Position numbers and translations under genes: made by a program
Shown here: positions 13,795 to 26,922 of the stretch, piece by piece
Layout of the letters: every line of letters begins with the position of its first letter
Position numbering within the stretch: position 1 is the stretch's first letter
Source: Ophioderma brevispina
Taxonomy: Eukaryota > Echinodermata > Ophiuroidea > Amphilepidida > Ophiodermatidae
Direction: 5' to 3'
Assembly (NCBI GenBank): GCA_023653785.1
Contig: JAMKCH010088370.1
Coordinates: forward strand, 186,001 to 250,000
Length of the DNA: 64,000 nucleotides
The notes under the pieces: generated by a model
What the model was told of the DNA's origin: nothing
What the model saw: the letters and a program-made list of their open reading frames with translations, nothing else
Databases searched by the model: none

Positions 13795-14450
13795 TCCTTG
13801 TTTAGGATCAATACAAAGGATTATTAGGCAATGTAAGATAATTAATCATCAACAACCTCATGATTAACATTGTATAAATTATAAGCCCGACATTTTCAAG
13901 GCAAGTTTCAAAGTGGTGCATAACCATTTTAATTTTTTTTAAATCAAAGCATAAACACGTGTCTGTAGAATACTACTTATAGAAACTGTAGAACTATCAT
14001 ATAAACATACTGTAAAATTAATTTCCTTGTTTCTGAATCATACAATGATTTTAGGGCAATGTAAGATATTATCATCCACAACCACCTCATGATTAACATT
14101 GTATATTGGATAAGCCACATTTTTCCAAGGGCAGTGTTCAAATTGGTTCAAAACCATTTTAAAATTTTTTTTTAAATCAAAGATTAAAAAAACGTGGTCT
14201 GTAGCTAACTAATTAATAGAAACTGTAGACAGACATTATAAACATAACTGTAAAATTATTTCCTTGTTTTCTGATCATACAAACTGATATTAGTGCAAAT
14301 GGTAAGATTAATTATCATCAACAACCTCATTATTAACATTGTATAATTGATAAGCCACATTTTCAAGGGCAGGTTTCAAAGTGGGGCATAAACCATTTTC
14401 ATTTTTTTTTTGTAAATCAAAGCATAAAAAAACAGTGTCTGTAGATACAT
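13795..14450. repeat. Three tandem units of about 230 bp
   Basis: Units begin near 13795, 14021 and 14262. Each has TTTCCTTGTTT, a GGxAATGTAAGAT-type stretch, CAACCTCATxATTAACATTG and ATAAGCC. The third unit ends near 14450 and abuts a hAT-like MITE. Confidence 0.87.
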
Positions 14451-14516
14451 AGCCTTGTTCAATGGTACTCTACCAACTTGATTTAATTGGCTCACCATCT
14501 GATACAATAAAGTCAC

Positions 14517-14697
14517 CAGTGGTGTGTAAACAGCAGGGGGCAGGGGGAAGCACCCACCCCCGAACCCTACTCCCCCCACCAGCCCTCCAAATGAAGTGAC
14601 CATTTTACGTGTCTATGGCGAAGGACCCACATTTGCCCCTCGAAAATGTCAGGCATCCATATGCCCCCCCCATTGCAAATTCTGGTTTACACCAGTG
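14517..14697. mobile_element. Small hAT-like MITE, TSD AAAGTCAC/AAAGTGAC
   Basis: 181 bp with ends CAGTGGTGTGTAAAC and GGTTTACACCAGTG. The 8 bp flanks (14509-14516, 14698-14705) match at seven of eight bases. Confidence 0.8.
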
Positions 14698-15337
14698 AAA
14701 GTGACATATATCATAATACGTAGAAATTAGTGAGGAGTGGAGCATATTCTCAAACTATCAAAAAATAGGCTTCTCCCATGGCAAAAATGTACTCTAGAAA
14801 GCACCTAATTCGATGTCTTCAAACAACGTGGGAGGGTAGGAATTAGGGTCATTTTTATTTATGGAATTTCCTAGGTTGCATTCTACGGCAGTCCAGCAGT
14901 GAATTTCAAAATCACTCTTGTAACACTCTTTCAATAATCTAGTTAAAAATCCTAATTTTTGGACATAAATATGACTTCAAACTCCATCGCTGCAAAACAG
15001 TGTTTGGACTTTCCCATAATGGTCATTTAGATTTGAATATTTTCGTGACCAGATAGAGCCTTTAGTCAAATTCTGTTTGTAACCATCCGATATGCATAAG
15101 AGGAATCCTAATGCCGTAAGTGTTTGAAAAAGACTAGCAATGGGTTATGCTTGCTGGTGATGCCGATTTGAATTCACTGTTGCTGTTAAATTTACAGGCC
15201 TACCCCCTGAGGATTCACAAGCAAGTCAATTATAGTAGATTTCAAAATAAGGAGACCTCATTAAAGTTTTAGGTCTGTCCATTCACAGGTGAGGTAAGAG
15301 GAATTATTGGAACGCCACAGGTAAAAAAAGTTTATGG

Positions 15338-15872
15338 TACAAAATACAAATAGAATGTAGCTTTTAAATAACATGTGACCTAAAATCCTGATTATTTCAA
15401 TCTCATGATGTGCAATTCAAGAAATTCAGGATGAAAACCACCCGAACTTATTTCATGAGACGGTGTTATTTGGACATAATTACCTTGAACTCAAATACGT
15501 CATTATCACAGCCAAATGCATTGGAGAAAGAATGTATTCTTATATCAACGCGATGCACACATAACCAACTAAGTTGTATTTGGTCATCAAAAAAAGCCCA
15601 CTCATACAATATAAATAGTAATGTAGCTTTGAAATAACGTTGACCTAATCCTTGATTATTGTCACATCTAATGGATGTTGCAATTTCAAAAACAGATGAC
15701 AACCCAGCACTTATTTCTTGGACGTTGTTATGGACATAACTTACCTTGACACTCAAAATACCGTTCATTATCACAGCAAAATGCATTGGAGAAAATTAAT
15801 GTATTCTTATATAAACGCGATGCACACAAAACATAACTAAGTTTTTATTTGGTCATAAAAAAAAGACCAACC
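15338..15872. repeat. Local tandem duplication, about 265 bp unit
   Basis: Two units sharing AATGTAGCTTT, CATTATCACAGC, AATGCATTGGAGAAA, TGTATTCTTATAT, ACGCGATGCACACA and TTTGGTCAT. Confidence 0.88.
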
Positions 15873-16814
15873 GTGTATTAAGAGATTAGCGCACGGATTG
15901 CATCTGGCAACAATAGATACGTCCTTCATCATTACCGAATTGGTTTAATGATTGCATCAGTTCCAGTAAGCGTCTGTACGGAACTTTGACCCTGTCAAAT
16001 ATGTTTGTAATGGCAACAAAGGCCTAGTCTCTGCTGGACGTAGATTGAACCCCATATCAAATCTTACCCGTCCGATATTGCACAGAGTATCACATAATTG
16101 AATCTACTATAGTTGATCAGGCAGAGCACCTTGTATCATCTGTCAGGCTGGTTCTCAGTTGTGGAGAAACCACAAACAACAACAGGGCAATTCAAATCAA
16201 GCAGTTGCCCGACTAGCACAACCACTGCACCTGATCACAATGTGTATGTGGTTTATACCTAGCCGTAGGATCAGTGTGCACAACACAACAGAGAGATTAC
16301 CAATTCATGTTGTGTTTACTAAAGCAGCAATGGCACATTTCAACAAAATATTAGATTTCTTCAATTGCCTGCAAATGATAGTCTAGACCATTGGAAGAAT
16401 GAAGATATATTTACACTAAAATAACATGGAGTATTAAAACCACAAAGTCACAGACTGGGCAACACAAATGCAGCCGTGGGGAACTCAACTCTGCTGTGTT
16501 TTCTTGTGTTAAACATCATTTCCATTGTCTGATGAATTAATGACTCGGATGATTTTATTATAGAATGTTCTGTTTACCAATAGGGGCGTGTTTTGATCTA
16601 AATCATTTCAGGTGAGGGCTAATGTATATAAAAGTTTACAACCATGGCAAAATATCAATTTGAAAAATTGAGGTGGCAAATGTCCAGGTCTCTGAATATT
16701 TCTATGCTAAAGCAATGATTCAAAGCTCTGAAAAACACATGTAAAACTAGCTTAGATTTGGAATGTCAATTTAATACACTAGAGTGAAAAAATAAATAGC
16801 AAGATCATCGGGTC

Positions 16815-17145
16815 TTAAAGGTCCATGGCCGATCGCTAATAGCCTCGTCCCCATAAGCCCAAGATTGACCGGAGTGGTAACATTTGGTATCAGAGGAAAG
16901 CTACTATTTCTAATTTCTGTGAATCTACAGCCAAAGGAGTGTGGTTTGAAAGTATGAGCGAAAATGTGCCATTATGGCGACCAATATTAATTTACACAGT
17001 ACTCTATGGGCTTACACAAAATCACGTTAGCTCGCATCAAAAAAGGAGGCAATATCGGCACGAAACTTTACAGATGGGGTTTTGGAGGAAGGCCAATCTC
17101 TCAAGATGAAAAACTTCTATCTTAATTCGGGCCATCCCCCTTTAA
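16815..17145. mobile_element. TTAA MITE, family D, complete copy
   Basis: 331 bp with TTAA at both ends, TTAAAGGTCCATGGCC left and complement of TTAAAGGGGGATGGCCC right. The interior includes TGAGCGAAAATGTGCC and AATCACGTTAGCTC, shared with copies at 11159-11477 and (reverse) 39986-40302. Confidence 0.85.
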
Positions 17146-17649
17146 CAGACCGCTGGATAAGGCTAGTAGCATTCAAGGCCAAGAAAACACAATGTTACAT
17201 TACTTATCATCGAACATCAGATAATTGCCAAAAGATAAACCATATTGAAGGCTTCAATGACACCTCTTTTTTTCTAAAGTAAAAACAAGAAAATCGGTAT
17301 TTTTGTTTTATCCTAACACTTGCATTTTGATTATGGTTCTCAGATTCCTCAAGACCAAGTTATTCCCAAATTTAGTCGGTCTGATGGTGCATTTTGATCA
17401 TATGAGCGTACTGTTTCATATCACGCTGCCCTATAGGCCACTGTGGAGAGAAATACAAGATACAAACTTCTTTGGTATTAATAAGATTAGTCAAAATACT
17501 TAAGGCGATACTTTGTAATGCCACTTGCCCTTTGCCGTAGTGATTAGGAAATCTCATAACTATAACCAATCTGGCTAATACTAAAAGGTGGTTCCTGGGG
17601 GGAAGACTCAAGAAGGTCACGATTGCTGTACCAGCTTGACTCACTTACC

Positions 17650-17717
17650 TGTATTGGAATTGAACCTGTGACCCTTCGCGTGGAAGACCAACACTTAACC
17701 AATATACCAGCTAGACG
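17650..17717 (-). repeat. tRNA-Gly-like SINE head, copy A
   Basis: Minus strand reads a box A-like TGGTATATTGGTTAAGTG (17692-17709) and a box B-like AGGTTCAATTCC (17656-17667). Between them GTCTTCCACGC resembles the anticodon arm of tRNA-Gly(TCC). Arms do not pair well enough for a working tRNA, so this is a SINE head or tRNA relic with a possible Pol III promoter. Confidence 0.6.
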
Positions 17718-18034
17718 ACTCATATACGACGGGTAAATTTCTATTATATAGGCGGACGTGTAGCAGAAGAGCGGGTATCTTTTTCAAAAGGAGTGGACAT
17801 AAGTAACCCATTTCTACCACTGAAATTTCTACACCCTCTGTGCTGACAGAATTAAATGAACGTGATAATAATGCCATGGCTTAAAAAATAAACAAACTCG
17901 GACTATATTGAAACGTTATTGCGATTTCAGTTTTTATATGTTGGTTTTTAGGATTTGCCAACGTTTTATGACAATTGTTTTTTTACATGGGTAGAGTCAT
18001 CAAGATATCTAAACATAGTACCCCAACCGTATAA

Positions 18035-18640
18035 TGTGACATGGACGTTTTAAAAAACGTTTTTTAAAAGGTCTTATAGACGAAGATGGATAGAAGAATG
18101 AAAAACCTTGCCAAAACGTTTTTAAACGTTTTTTACAAGGTCTTATATGCGAAGACGAATAACGCATCCAGAACTAGCAAAAAAACCGAGTTATAAAGTG
18201 TTTACAAATCTATTAGACGAAATCGAAATGACCAATCCAGGAGAACCTACCCAAAACGTTTTAAAAACGTATTAATCAGGTCTTATAGACGAAGAGAAAA
18301 TAGATAAATGAGAACCTTGCCAAAACGTTTTTAAAACGTCTTTCAAGGGTCTTATAGGACGAAGACGTAAATTAAGACGAATCTAGCATAACCAAAAGTT
18401 TTTGGCGTATAGAAACTGTGCTTTAATTTGCGGCAAATGTTAGTCAAAACTTCGACGTTCTGTAACGTTTTTAAACGTTTATAAGACGAAGACGAGCGGA
18501 CCTAATAAAACGTTTGTGAGCGTTTATTAAAGACGGGAGAAGTCGCGGACCGAATGAAAACGTTTTGTAAACGTTTATAAGAGGAAGACGTAGCGGACCT
18601 AATTAAAAACGTTTGTGAACGTTCTGAAAACGTTTTGTGT
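18035..18640. repeat. AACGTT palindrome array, copy A
   Basis: At least fifteen ACGTT-containing palindromes (AAACGTTT, AAAACGTTTT) spaced by segments such as AGGTCTTATAGACGAAGA. Rich in short self-complementary stretches. No coding signal. Confidence 0.85.
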
Positions 18641-20277
18641 TTGCGGGGGGCCAAAAATAATATTACATTATCAAGACCATATTCTGAATCAGCATGAAAA
18701 ATGCATTCAAATGGTCCAAACCAAGCATAGCTAATTCAGTTATTTTTAGATGGTTCCCAGGAGGTATAACCTGCAGGTCATTGCGAAGCCAGAACTTTGA
18801 AACCAGGGACCTAATGTTTAAACATATATACAAGGGTGAATTAGGTTAGAGACCCGCGGGGGGCAACGAGATTAGAAAGTGGTTAGGGGTATGGGCGGCC
18901 CTAAGACCTCCATTTCGTGTCTCTCCAAGCAGTTCCCACGGACCCCAGTTGAACATAATTCAGTTCTTAAGGTCCCATTTTCAGGAAAATTTTTGCCTAA
19001 GAAGCTGAATTTTAGCCAAATGTCAGCTCACAAGACTGCAAAAGTTCTCAAAATTTCAGTCCCAGGACCCTACTATTCGGAGACAAAATCAGTCAACGCC
19101 CCAAGTTTCGGAAAATCGGGGTGCAACATCCCACTGAAAAGTTGAAGTACCCCACCACCGGGTTAGAGGTCAGGTGTTTACCAAATCTTAAAATAATCTA
19201 CATAAATAAACAAGTTTGATGGGTTTTTAAGAACTGAACAGGCGATTTTTTAGGCAAAAAGCAGGAATTGCAATCCTGACAAATAAGGACGCAATACACA
19301 TTTTTGCATATTGAATGAACTGTTTCAAAAAATATAACATCAAGTGAATTAACAGATTAACACCAGCATAATATGGTTGCTATCTTATTCAAGACATAGT
19401 CTAAAAACCTTTCCAATCAGTCCAATGTTGGCGGCTGATTTATGCAGAAATCTTTGGATCTAGATGCTTATCAACGGTCGAAAACCGTTTGCCAGCGACC
19501 CGTCAAACCTGCGTGCCGATGCCATGGGCGCAGCCATTTTATAATAAAATTTCACAAAACGCAAAGCGCGACGCCGGGCGAGGGGCGCTATGACAGATCG
19601 CTGTTCAAACAACATCAGAGGGGATAGGTTTCAAGTACGAGCAGTACCAACAACCTCACAAGCATGAATAGGCATACTGATGCTGCGATTCAGCCATTCC
19701 CCTGCTATTGGTTGTATCCCCGGTTTGTATCAGACTTACACTACAGCACAGACTCCCACATACGAGTAAACAAATACGATCAGGGGCTGATTATATTCAT
19801 CTCTTACACTAGCTTTAATATGTACACTCATAATACGGATGGATTATAGTCCGTACAGTAGTCTCTATGTTGGGAAGAGGTGTACAGGGTATAGGTAGGA
19901 ATGAGATGCACGCCTTCCCAGGGAAAGTTCATTTTTTGGGTTCAATTACTGAAAGCTGTTTGAATTTATGCCTCCACTTTTAACAATAGATGACAGGGGT
20001 CTATATATGAGGTATATAATTTGTACTATCGCGGCCTAAAGTTTGAGAGTTACAGGCAAAAACAGCAAAATCAAATACAGGATCATTTCAGTGTACAGGG
20101 GTCAAATTAAAAATTATCTGGATTGGACAAAAATGGTGCCAAATTATAGATGGAGCTCCAAAGGAAAAAATAAGGGACTACGGTTTGAGTGTGTAAATGC
20201 TTACTTAAGAAGTAGGGGGGAAACAAAGTCAAGCCCTACCAAGACCCCATTTGAATGCCAATGGATGTGACCTTTGG

Positions 20278-20465
20278 TGCCCAGCTAACAATCGGACATT
20301 TTCTGACCGTTCTAAAAACGTTCAAGTTGGTTCTTGGATTTCTGTAAAAACTTTCTGGACGTTTTTTTTTGTGGAAGGTGTGGGACGTCCCATAAAACGT
20401 TTGATTGGCGTTTTTAAAACGTTTTTAGACGTTATTAAACCAACAAACGTTATGGAAACGTCCAC
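20278..20465. repeat. AACGTT element fragment, apparently opposite orientation
   Basis: Begins CCCAGCTAACAA, close to the reverse complement of the TGTTTGCTGGG seen in copy B, and continues with several AACGTT-type palindromes. Looks like an inverted partial member of the same family between the two large copies. Confidence 0.6.
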
Positions 20466-20621
20466 AACACCCCCCCTATACCCCCCTTTGATGAATTTGC
20501 ATTAAACGCTAATAATTAAAGAAAAAAGAGTAATACGGTACGATATAGAGCGGTATTGCAAGGAAATCTACATAAGAATATTACACAAGTTCATTTGACA
20601 GACACAAATGACTCACTTACC

Positions 20622-20690
20622 TGTGATTGGGAATTGAACGTGGGACCTTTCGCGTGGAAGACCAAACACTTAACAACTACACCAGCTAGA
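20622..20690 (-). repeat. tRNA-Gly-like SINE head, copy B
   Basis: Counterpart of 17650-17717. Box A-like TGGTGTAGTTGTTAAGTG (20667-20684) and a weaker box B, CGTTCAATTCC (20630-20640), again around a GTCTTCCACGC core. Confidence 0.58.
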
Positions 20691-21034
20691 CGACTCATAT
20701 ACGAAGGGTAATTTCTATTATATAGGCTGGACGTGTAGCAAGAAGAGAGGGTGTATTTTTTCAAAGTGAGGGACCTATTAAGTAACCCATTCATTACCAC
20801 TGATAAGGTATACACTCTGTGCTGACAAGCATTAAATGCACGTGTAAATAATGCCATGGTTAAAAGAAACAAATAGTATATAAACGTATGGATTTCTTTT
20901 TATAGTTGGTTTTTTTAGTATTTTCCAAATATTCAAAAAAACAAAAAATTTTATTAAATTTTTTATGCGTAGAGTTTCCCAATCAAGATATCTAAAACCA
21001 CTAGGTTACCCCCTAACTGATCATGTGGACAATG

Positions 21035-21690
21035 GGCACGTTTAAAAAAACGTTTTTAAAAGGTCTTAAATACAAGATTGTAAAGACGAATGAAAACCTT
21101 CCCAAACGTTTTTACAAGGTCTTATAATACAAAGACGTAATAGACGAATCTAGGACCAGCAAAAACGATTATAAGTGTTTACAAGCTCTTATTAAACGAA
21201 ATTGAAATGGACCCCAATCCAGAAACCTACCAACCAACGTTTAAAAACGGATTTATCAGGTCTTATAGACGAGGATGAAATAGATGAATGAGACCAGTGC
21301 CAAAACGGTTTTTAAAACGTTCTTCAAGGTCTTTATAAGACTAAGACGTAATAGACGAATCTATCAGAACCTAACCAAAACGTTTTGTGTTTGCTGGGAT
21401 ATACGTCTTGGTAAAAAACGTTTTGTAAACGTTTTTTTGACGTCATAGAACTGTGCTTACTTCTGCGGCCAACATGTTTAGTCAAAACTAAACTCGACGT
21501 CTGTAAAACGTTTTTAAACGTTTTATTAAAGACGAAGACGTAGCGACCTAATAAAAACGTTTTGTGAGCGTTTAATTAACGCTAAGACCGTAGCGGACTA
21601 ATAAAAACGTTTTGTAACCGTGTTTATTAAAGAGAAGAGATCTGACCTAATAAAAACGTTTTTGTGAACGTTCTGAAAACGTTTTGTGTT
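21035..21690. repeat. AACGTT palindrome array, copy B
   Basis: Same type of array as at 18035-18640, with the same AGGTCTTATA and GACGAAGACG spacers, in the second copy of the module. Confidence 0.85.
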
Positions 21691-22370
21691 TGTGGGTGGG
21701 TCCAAAAAATCAAATATAATTATCAAGACCATATTCTAATCACAGCATGAAAAATGCATTCAAATGAGTCCAAACAAGCCTAAGTCTTAATTCCATTTAT
21801 TTTTAGATGGTTCCCAAGGTAACCTGCAGGTCATTGAGAGCATAACTTTTTCAACCACCTGACTATGTTTTATAACATATATCTACAATGGTGAATAGGT
21901 AGAGACCCAGGGGCACTGATATAAGAAAAGTGGTATAGGGGTATGTGCGGCCCTTAAGACCCCCTTGTCGTGTCCTCTCCAGCAGTCACAAGACCCCCCA
22001 GTTTTGAAGCATAATTTCAGGTTCTTACGGTCCCCTTTCAAGAATGTTTGCCTCAAAAGCTGAATTTTAGCAATTTCAGCTCCCAAGCCTGCCAAATTTC
22101 TCAAAATTTCAGTGCCTAGACCCAACTACTTTCGAGAAAAAATCAGTTCAGACGCCCCAATTCGGAATATCGGGGTCGCACATCCCACCTGAAAAATTTG
22201 AGTACCCCCCCCCCCCCGGGTTCGAGGTCATGTGTTTTACATATCTTAAAATACTCCTCCATAAAATAAACACTTATGGATGGGTAAAACTGAACAGGCA
22301 GAATTTTTTTAGGCAAAAGCAGGATTGCAATCTGACAAATAAGGACGCTAACACATTTTTCTGCACTATT

Positions 22371-25300
22371 TGATACTTTTTACAAAAATATAACATTAAT
22401 GTTTTTTAAAATTACCATTTTTTAGTGGAATGTAATTTTTACACTGCAGGTTATTTCTTGCTGAAAAATCATTTCCAATCAGTCAAGTTGGCGCGATGTC
22501 TAGAAATCACTTATGGAATAATAGAATCCGTATGGAACATAAAAACGATGTCAGGTGAAAGAGTGAATTGAAAGTGTGCCAGGCACTATATTATTATGTT
22601 ATATCGATATCGTATCATCTAAATAGTTTTCAACTAACCAAACCCAAACATAATTGATATCAAAACATGTTTTTTTTTTTTGTTTTTTTTTTTGAAAATC
22701 ACAGCAAGTTTAAACTCTGTGCTAGTTTTTGCTCACAATTGTTTTTTTGATTTACCAGGGTGTCTATAATAATGGAAGCGAAAACTCCCCCGTTGGAGTG
22801 AGGCCTCGGTCCCGGCTAGCTATCCTACAATGTTGAGGCAGTATTCAAATGTTGATGGACTTCAGGGGAGGGGCGGCCAAGAAAAGAATCCAATTTTAGA
22901 TGTCGCCAATGGTTTAACAAGTAAAAGCGGAAATCTTGACGAAAAATCTGAATCTTTTTATTATGTTGGTCAATGAGAATATTTGCTATTCCAAAACCGT
23001 TGGCGCTTTAGAATCAACTCCACTGGAAGGTTATTTGAATTTTGTGGTATGAATAAACGAACGAGGACGAGGTCGTTTATGGATCATGGCAACACCCATG
23101 ACCAACCCAAATCAAAGCACCAAAAATTGTTGTGTGGTTTGCACTCCGTCTTGTTGTAATTTCTTTGACATTTTGTCGATTGCTAGAATGACTGAGGGGC
23201 TTGACCGCCACCGTCTGGTGGACTTCATGAGGACATGATAAGCGTGGTCCAAATTGTAAAATTTACATTTCAATGATGTGTTAAAGGTCCCAGGAAATGA
23301 GATGATAAAACTCTACTTAATCTTTATGGGGCATCCATTCCACAAAATTAGGGCCAGAAAAAAGAATACACTACCAGTGACATCATTAGTGAAACTATTG
23401 ATTTCAGTAAGTGTTCAGAATAGATTCACCACCAGTTCACATGGAATTTTCTATACTCTGAAAAAATCAATAGTTGTCACTAAGAGGTCATCACCAACCC
23501 AAATTTGAATGCTTTTGGCCACTCCGTGTAGACTTGAAACAAACACATTCAATTCTATTTGAAGAAGATAAAATCTAAATCTTAGATAGTAAGCTATTTT
23601 TATCTGATAAGTATTGTTTTCTCTCCCTTTTTGTTTCCATTTAAAATGATCGCGATTGTGGATATAACTTTCCGTTGTGTTGACAATCTTGAGAAATCTT
23701 GTGGACTTTCACCGTCTACTTACATCATTATCATAACCATTCTAGAGTGCTGCAGCACCAAGCATGCAGTTAAGGAGAGGAGTACTGGGCCGGAATAATA
23801 ACTTTGTATATAGCTAAAATTGACGTAGGGATGTTGCGTTCATGGAATAAGGTGATGACAAAAAAAAGTGGTGGCAATTGCATATGATGCCATTTTCGCA
23901 AAGTGGCAGCCATCTTAAAAGCAAAAAACACCTAAGAAGACGGTTTTGGTCTTAAAAAGGTTTTTTTTTTTGGTAAGGAGTCAGTAAAATTATTCCAAAG
24001 ACTACAAAAGGCTGCATTGTGCCAAAATTTTCCAAGGATGGTTGACACCTTATTGACACAACCTGACATCTTTTATAATATAGCCTAGGAAGATGATGAT
24101 ATGGTTTCAAAATTAAAGATTTTCAGTGTCAAGGAGTTCAATAAATAAAACCTATTTCAAAACTGTCAGATGAATATAAAAGTAATGGAAGTTTTCATAC
24201 GCAACTATTTTCTAAGATGGGACATATAAAAGGCAAAGAAATGTATAATACAGATATTATACGGCACATAGGATGACGATTTGGGTGACAAAGTGTATGT
24301 TTTTGGTCAAGGATTTCAACATATAGTCTCAAAAACTGTTCAGGTGTCGTGAGTCATTTATCATGATTACCAATCGAACCCAAATAGAAACCTTGACCAC
24401 TCTATGTATTCATCCAAAACATTATCTGGAATTGCATGGGACTTTGATGTTAAGGCCTGTACTACTTAAATAGAAACTATTAATATTATTGTTTCTCTCA
24501 GATATTCAAGAGTAAAATGGCCGCGCCGCGATTTCAAAACACTTTAAATGACCATGGTCACGTGTACACCAGTTTGGTAGTTTGGGTTTTGTTCATAGGA
24601 CCCTAAAGTGCAGTGGAGGAAGTTCCAAGGAGGAGTTACTGAGATGTTGGAAGTTGGTATAATATCAAGCATCTGGGTTACTATATGTATCACCGGGATA
24701 TATTTTTTCACTTGCTACTTCAGCCTGACATGCAGGAACTCTAACACTTTGGGTAATTGTTATAAAAATATTGGGTATCTTGGAAAACACAGTGACATAT
24801 GGAAATAAACTTTTGTCTTCATCTTAGAGTTTTGAAAATTGTTTTATTGAACTCCTTGACCCAGAAAACATTATTTGACACCAAAATATAATTCTTCATA
24901 GGTTATATAATTATACGGTTTTCTTAGATGAGATTGTCGGCCATCTTGAAAAAAATAGCCTTTGTATCTAAAGTTGCAATGGACTCAGACAATTATGGCA
25001 ATTGTATATTTTACCTCTTCACCATAAAACATGCATTTCAACACTAATTTGCTAGAGTAATGCTATTACATTCAAAAATGGTTGGCCATTTTGGAAATGT
25101 TTGTTTATGCGAATTGCCATCACATTTTTTCATACATATTTAAGTGAAGCTACAAAACCAAATGATCGATTTTAGCTATGATTGCAAATGCATTATTTAT
25201 TCGCCATGGGTTGGTAGAATCTAAGGCACCTTCCTTTTTCAAATCATGCTGCAGCCAGCCACTATATCCCGAACACGTACGGGGGCGGGGCGGCTCGAAC

Positions 25301-25724
25301 AGTGGGTTCCTGGCTTTGTGTACATGCTAAAAATAGGAGTTTCAACAGGCCTGATATTACTAGGAATGAGTTCATGTTGTCAATTAAATCTAGAACCCGC
25401 CAATTGGAGGTATGGACGGATTGCTTTTTCTCCCTGGGTATGTGAAGCTCTGGGGCGTGAATATATGGGTGTACATTTTGTCTGTACAGTCTATACTATA
25501 CGACCAGAGGTGGGACAAAAAAAGTCCAAAGCCAGTCTGCCTGCATGGAAGGCACTTGAGCTAAGTGGACTGTGGACCCAAACCTCAACAAAAAAACTCC
25601 ATATCGGACAGTTAGGTGGTCGGTACGCCTAGGAGCTTATCGGAGGCATAGTATAAACCTTTCATCTATAGACTCAGATTATATTGAGTTTTGGCTACGC
25701 TAACTCCTCTAGAAACATATTTGA
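22371..25724. other. Non-coding, mostly nothing recognised
   Basis: Includes a T-tract at 22670-22692. TTAAAGGTCCCAGGAAATG at 23280 resembles a TTAA MITE left end without a right end. A 128-codon frame at 25246-25632 has no recognisable motif. Confidence 0.5.
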
Positions 25725-26100
25725 CTTTTTTGGGAAATAATTGAACCTTTTGACATTTCCCAACCCCCCTGTTAGACCCGGGGAAACCCTGGGGAATAAT
25801 TACATTGTTATTAGGGGCTTGTCCCCTCCTACCATATACCCAAGTTTGACTACTCTAGCTCATCTAGAAAAAAAAGATATGGCAAAATGTTTACCTTTTT
25901 TGTGAAATGTTGACCTTTTTTGACATTTCCCCACCCCTGTCAGACCCGGGGGGAATGAATTACATGGTTAGTAGGGACTTGTCCCCTCCTACAGTATACC
26001 TAAGTTTGGTTACTCTAGCTCATCTGGAAAAAAGTTATGGCAAAATGTTTAAATTTTTTGTATCCAGACACACACACACATACGCACACATCCATCCAGA
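25725..26100. repeat. Two 160 bp units ending in a CA repeat
   Basis: Both units contain TTTGACATTTCCC, AGACCCGGGG, CTTGTCCCCTCCTAC and ACTCTAGCTCATCT. The second runs into ACACACACACATACGCACAC (26072 onward). Looks like a family with a CA-rich tail. Confidence 0.82.
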
Positions 26101-26376
26101 TATTGCCATTTCATGAGCCGGATTTTGCTGTGCAATCCGTCCAATAAACCATTGCAAAGTGTCACAGACTGCTAACACAATAACCTTTCCGGGCGACTTA
26201 AAAATGTAAATATATAAATTAATATCATCAGGGGTTGCCCTACAGAACTATTTCCTGTATTGTTGTTGTTGGTGCTTTGTTTTTGTTTTTTTTAATTGTG
26301 TTATCAGGGCATTTTGTTTCAGTGCTGTAACAGTTTTGGCTGACACAAAATCTGAGGGGTTAACAAACAGAAAGAC

Positions 26377-26922
26377 TTAAAGGGACTAGCAGCGATTTGC
26401 TAATCCGAAACATCGAAAAAAATCATCAAAATTCATATTTTTATATTTTTGTTACTGGCATGGATATGCGAACATAACCTGCAAGTGGTTGGCTTGAAAT
26501 CCGTGTATTAAAAACAAGGCAGTACTTTTTATCTGATTCTGTAATTTCTATACGTGTGTATCAAAATTCCGACTTGAGATCAAAAACCCCTTTCCCTGTG
26601 AATATCACAGATTTTCAGGGTGATATTGTGCACCATGATCAACACATTTTGACCTCAAACACAAACATTATTGATCTTTGTTTATTCTGTACTGGTGTAA
26701 ACCACAATCGGCTGTTTAGTGCAGATTTTGAGACGCCGTCGCTGTATGTCTATTTGGGGGATACGGTATGACAAATTTCATCAAATACTTCATATTTTTC
26801 ACTATTTGGTGGTTTGTTTCTACATTAAAGCAGTTATATGGAATTGTAAACACTTATCCCTGATTTATATGCATTTCCACATTTTTTTGATTCTCTCGAA
26901 TTATCGCTGCTAATCCCTTTAA
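26377..26922. mobile_element. TTAA MITE, family A, complete copy
   Basis: 546 bp with TTAA at both ends. Terminal inverted repeats are AAAGGGACTAGCAGCGAT on the left and the complement of AAAGGGATTAGCAGCGAT on the right. No coding content. A second copy lies at 55847-56385. Confidence 0.92.

Larger units (their letters stand above)
17641..19330. repeat. 1.7 kb duplicated module, copy A
   Basis: Shares order and sequence with 20608-22370. Both hold a tRNA-like segment on the minus strand, a TATATAGGC-containing stretch, an AACGTT palindrome array, a shared segment with CCATATTCT and ATGCATTCAAATG, and a tail with CTGAACAGGC and GACAAATAAGGACGC. Copies differ by many small insertions and deletions as well as substitutions. 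Confidence 0.88.
20608..22370. repeat. 1.7 kb duplicated module, copy B
   Basis: Second copy of the module at 17641-19330, in the same orientation and about 3 kb downstream. It keeps TGTTTGCTGGG inside the palindrome array (near 21390), which may be an end of the underlying element. Confidence 0.88.

Noticed and set aside
15466..15786. 106-codon minus-strand frame
   Set aside because: Runs across the junction of two tandem repeat units; the frame is not kept between units.
17650..20690. tRNA genes at 17650-17717 and 20622-20690
   Set aside because: Box A and B are present, but stems pair poorly and both copies lie within a larger duplicated repeat, so SINE head or relic is a better call.
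23275..23510. TTAAAGGTCCCAGG as the left end of another TTAA MITE
   Set aside because: No inverted partner within about 1 kb, so the element cannot be bounded.
25246..25632. 128-codon open frame on the plus strand, the longest outside transposon genes
   Set aside because: No domain, motif or splice signals recognised, and the codon and amino-acid make-up looks random.
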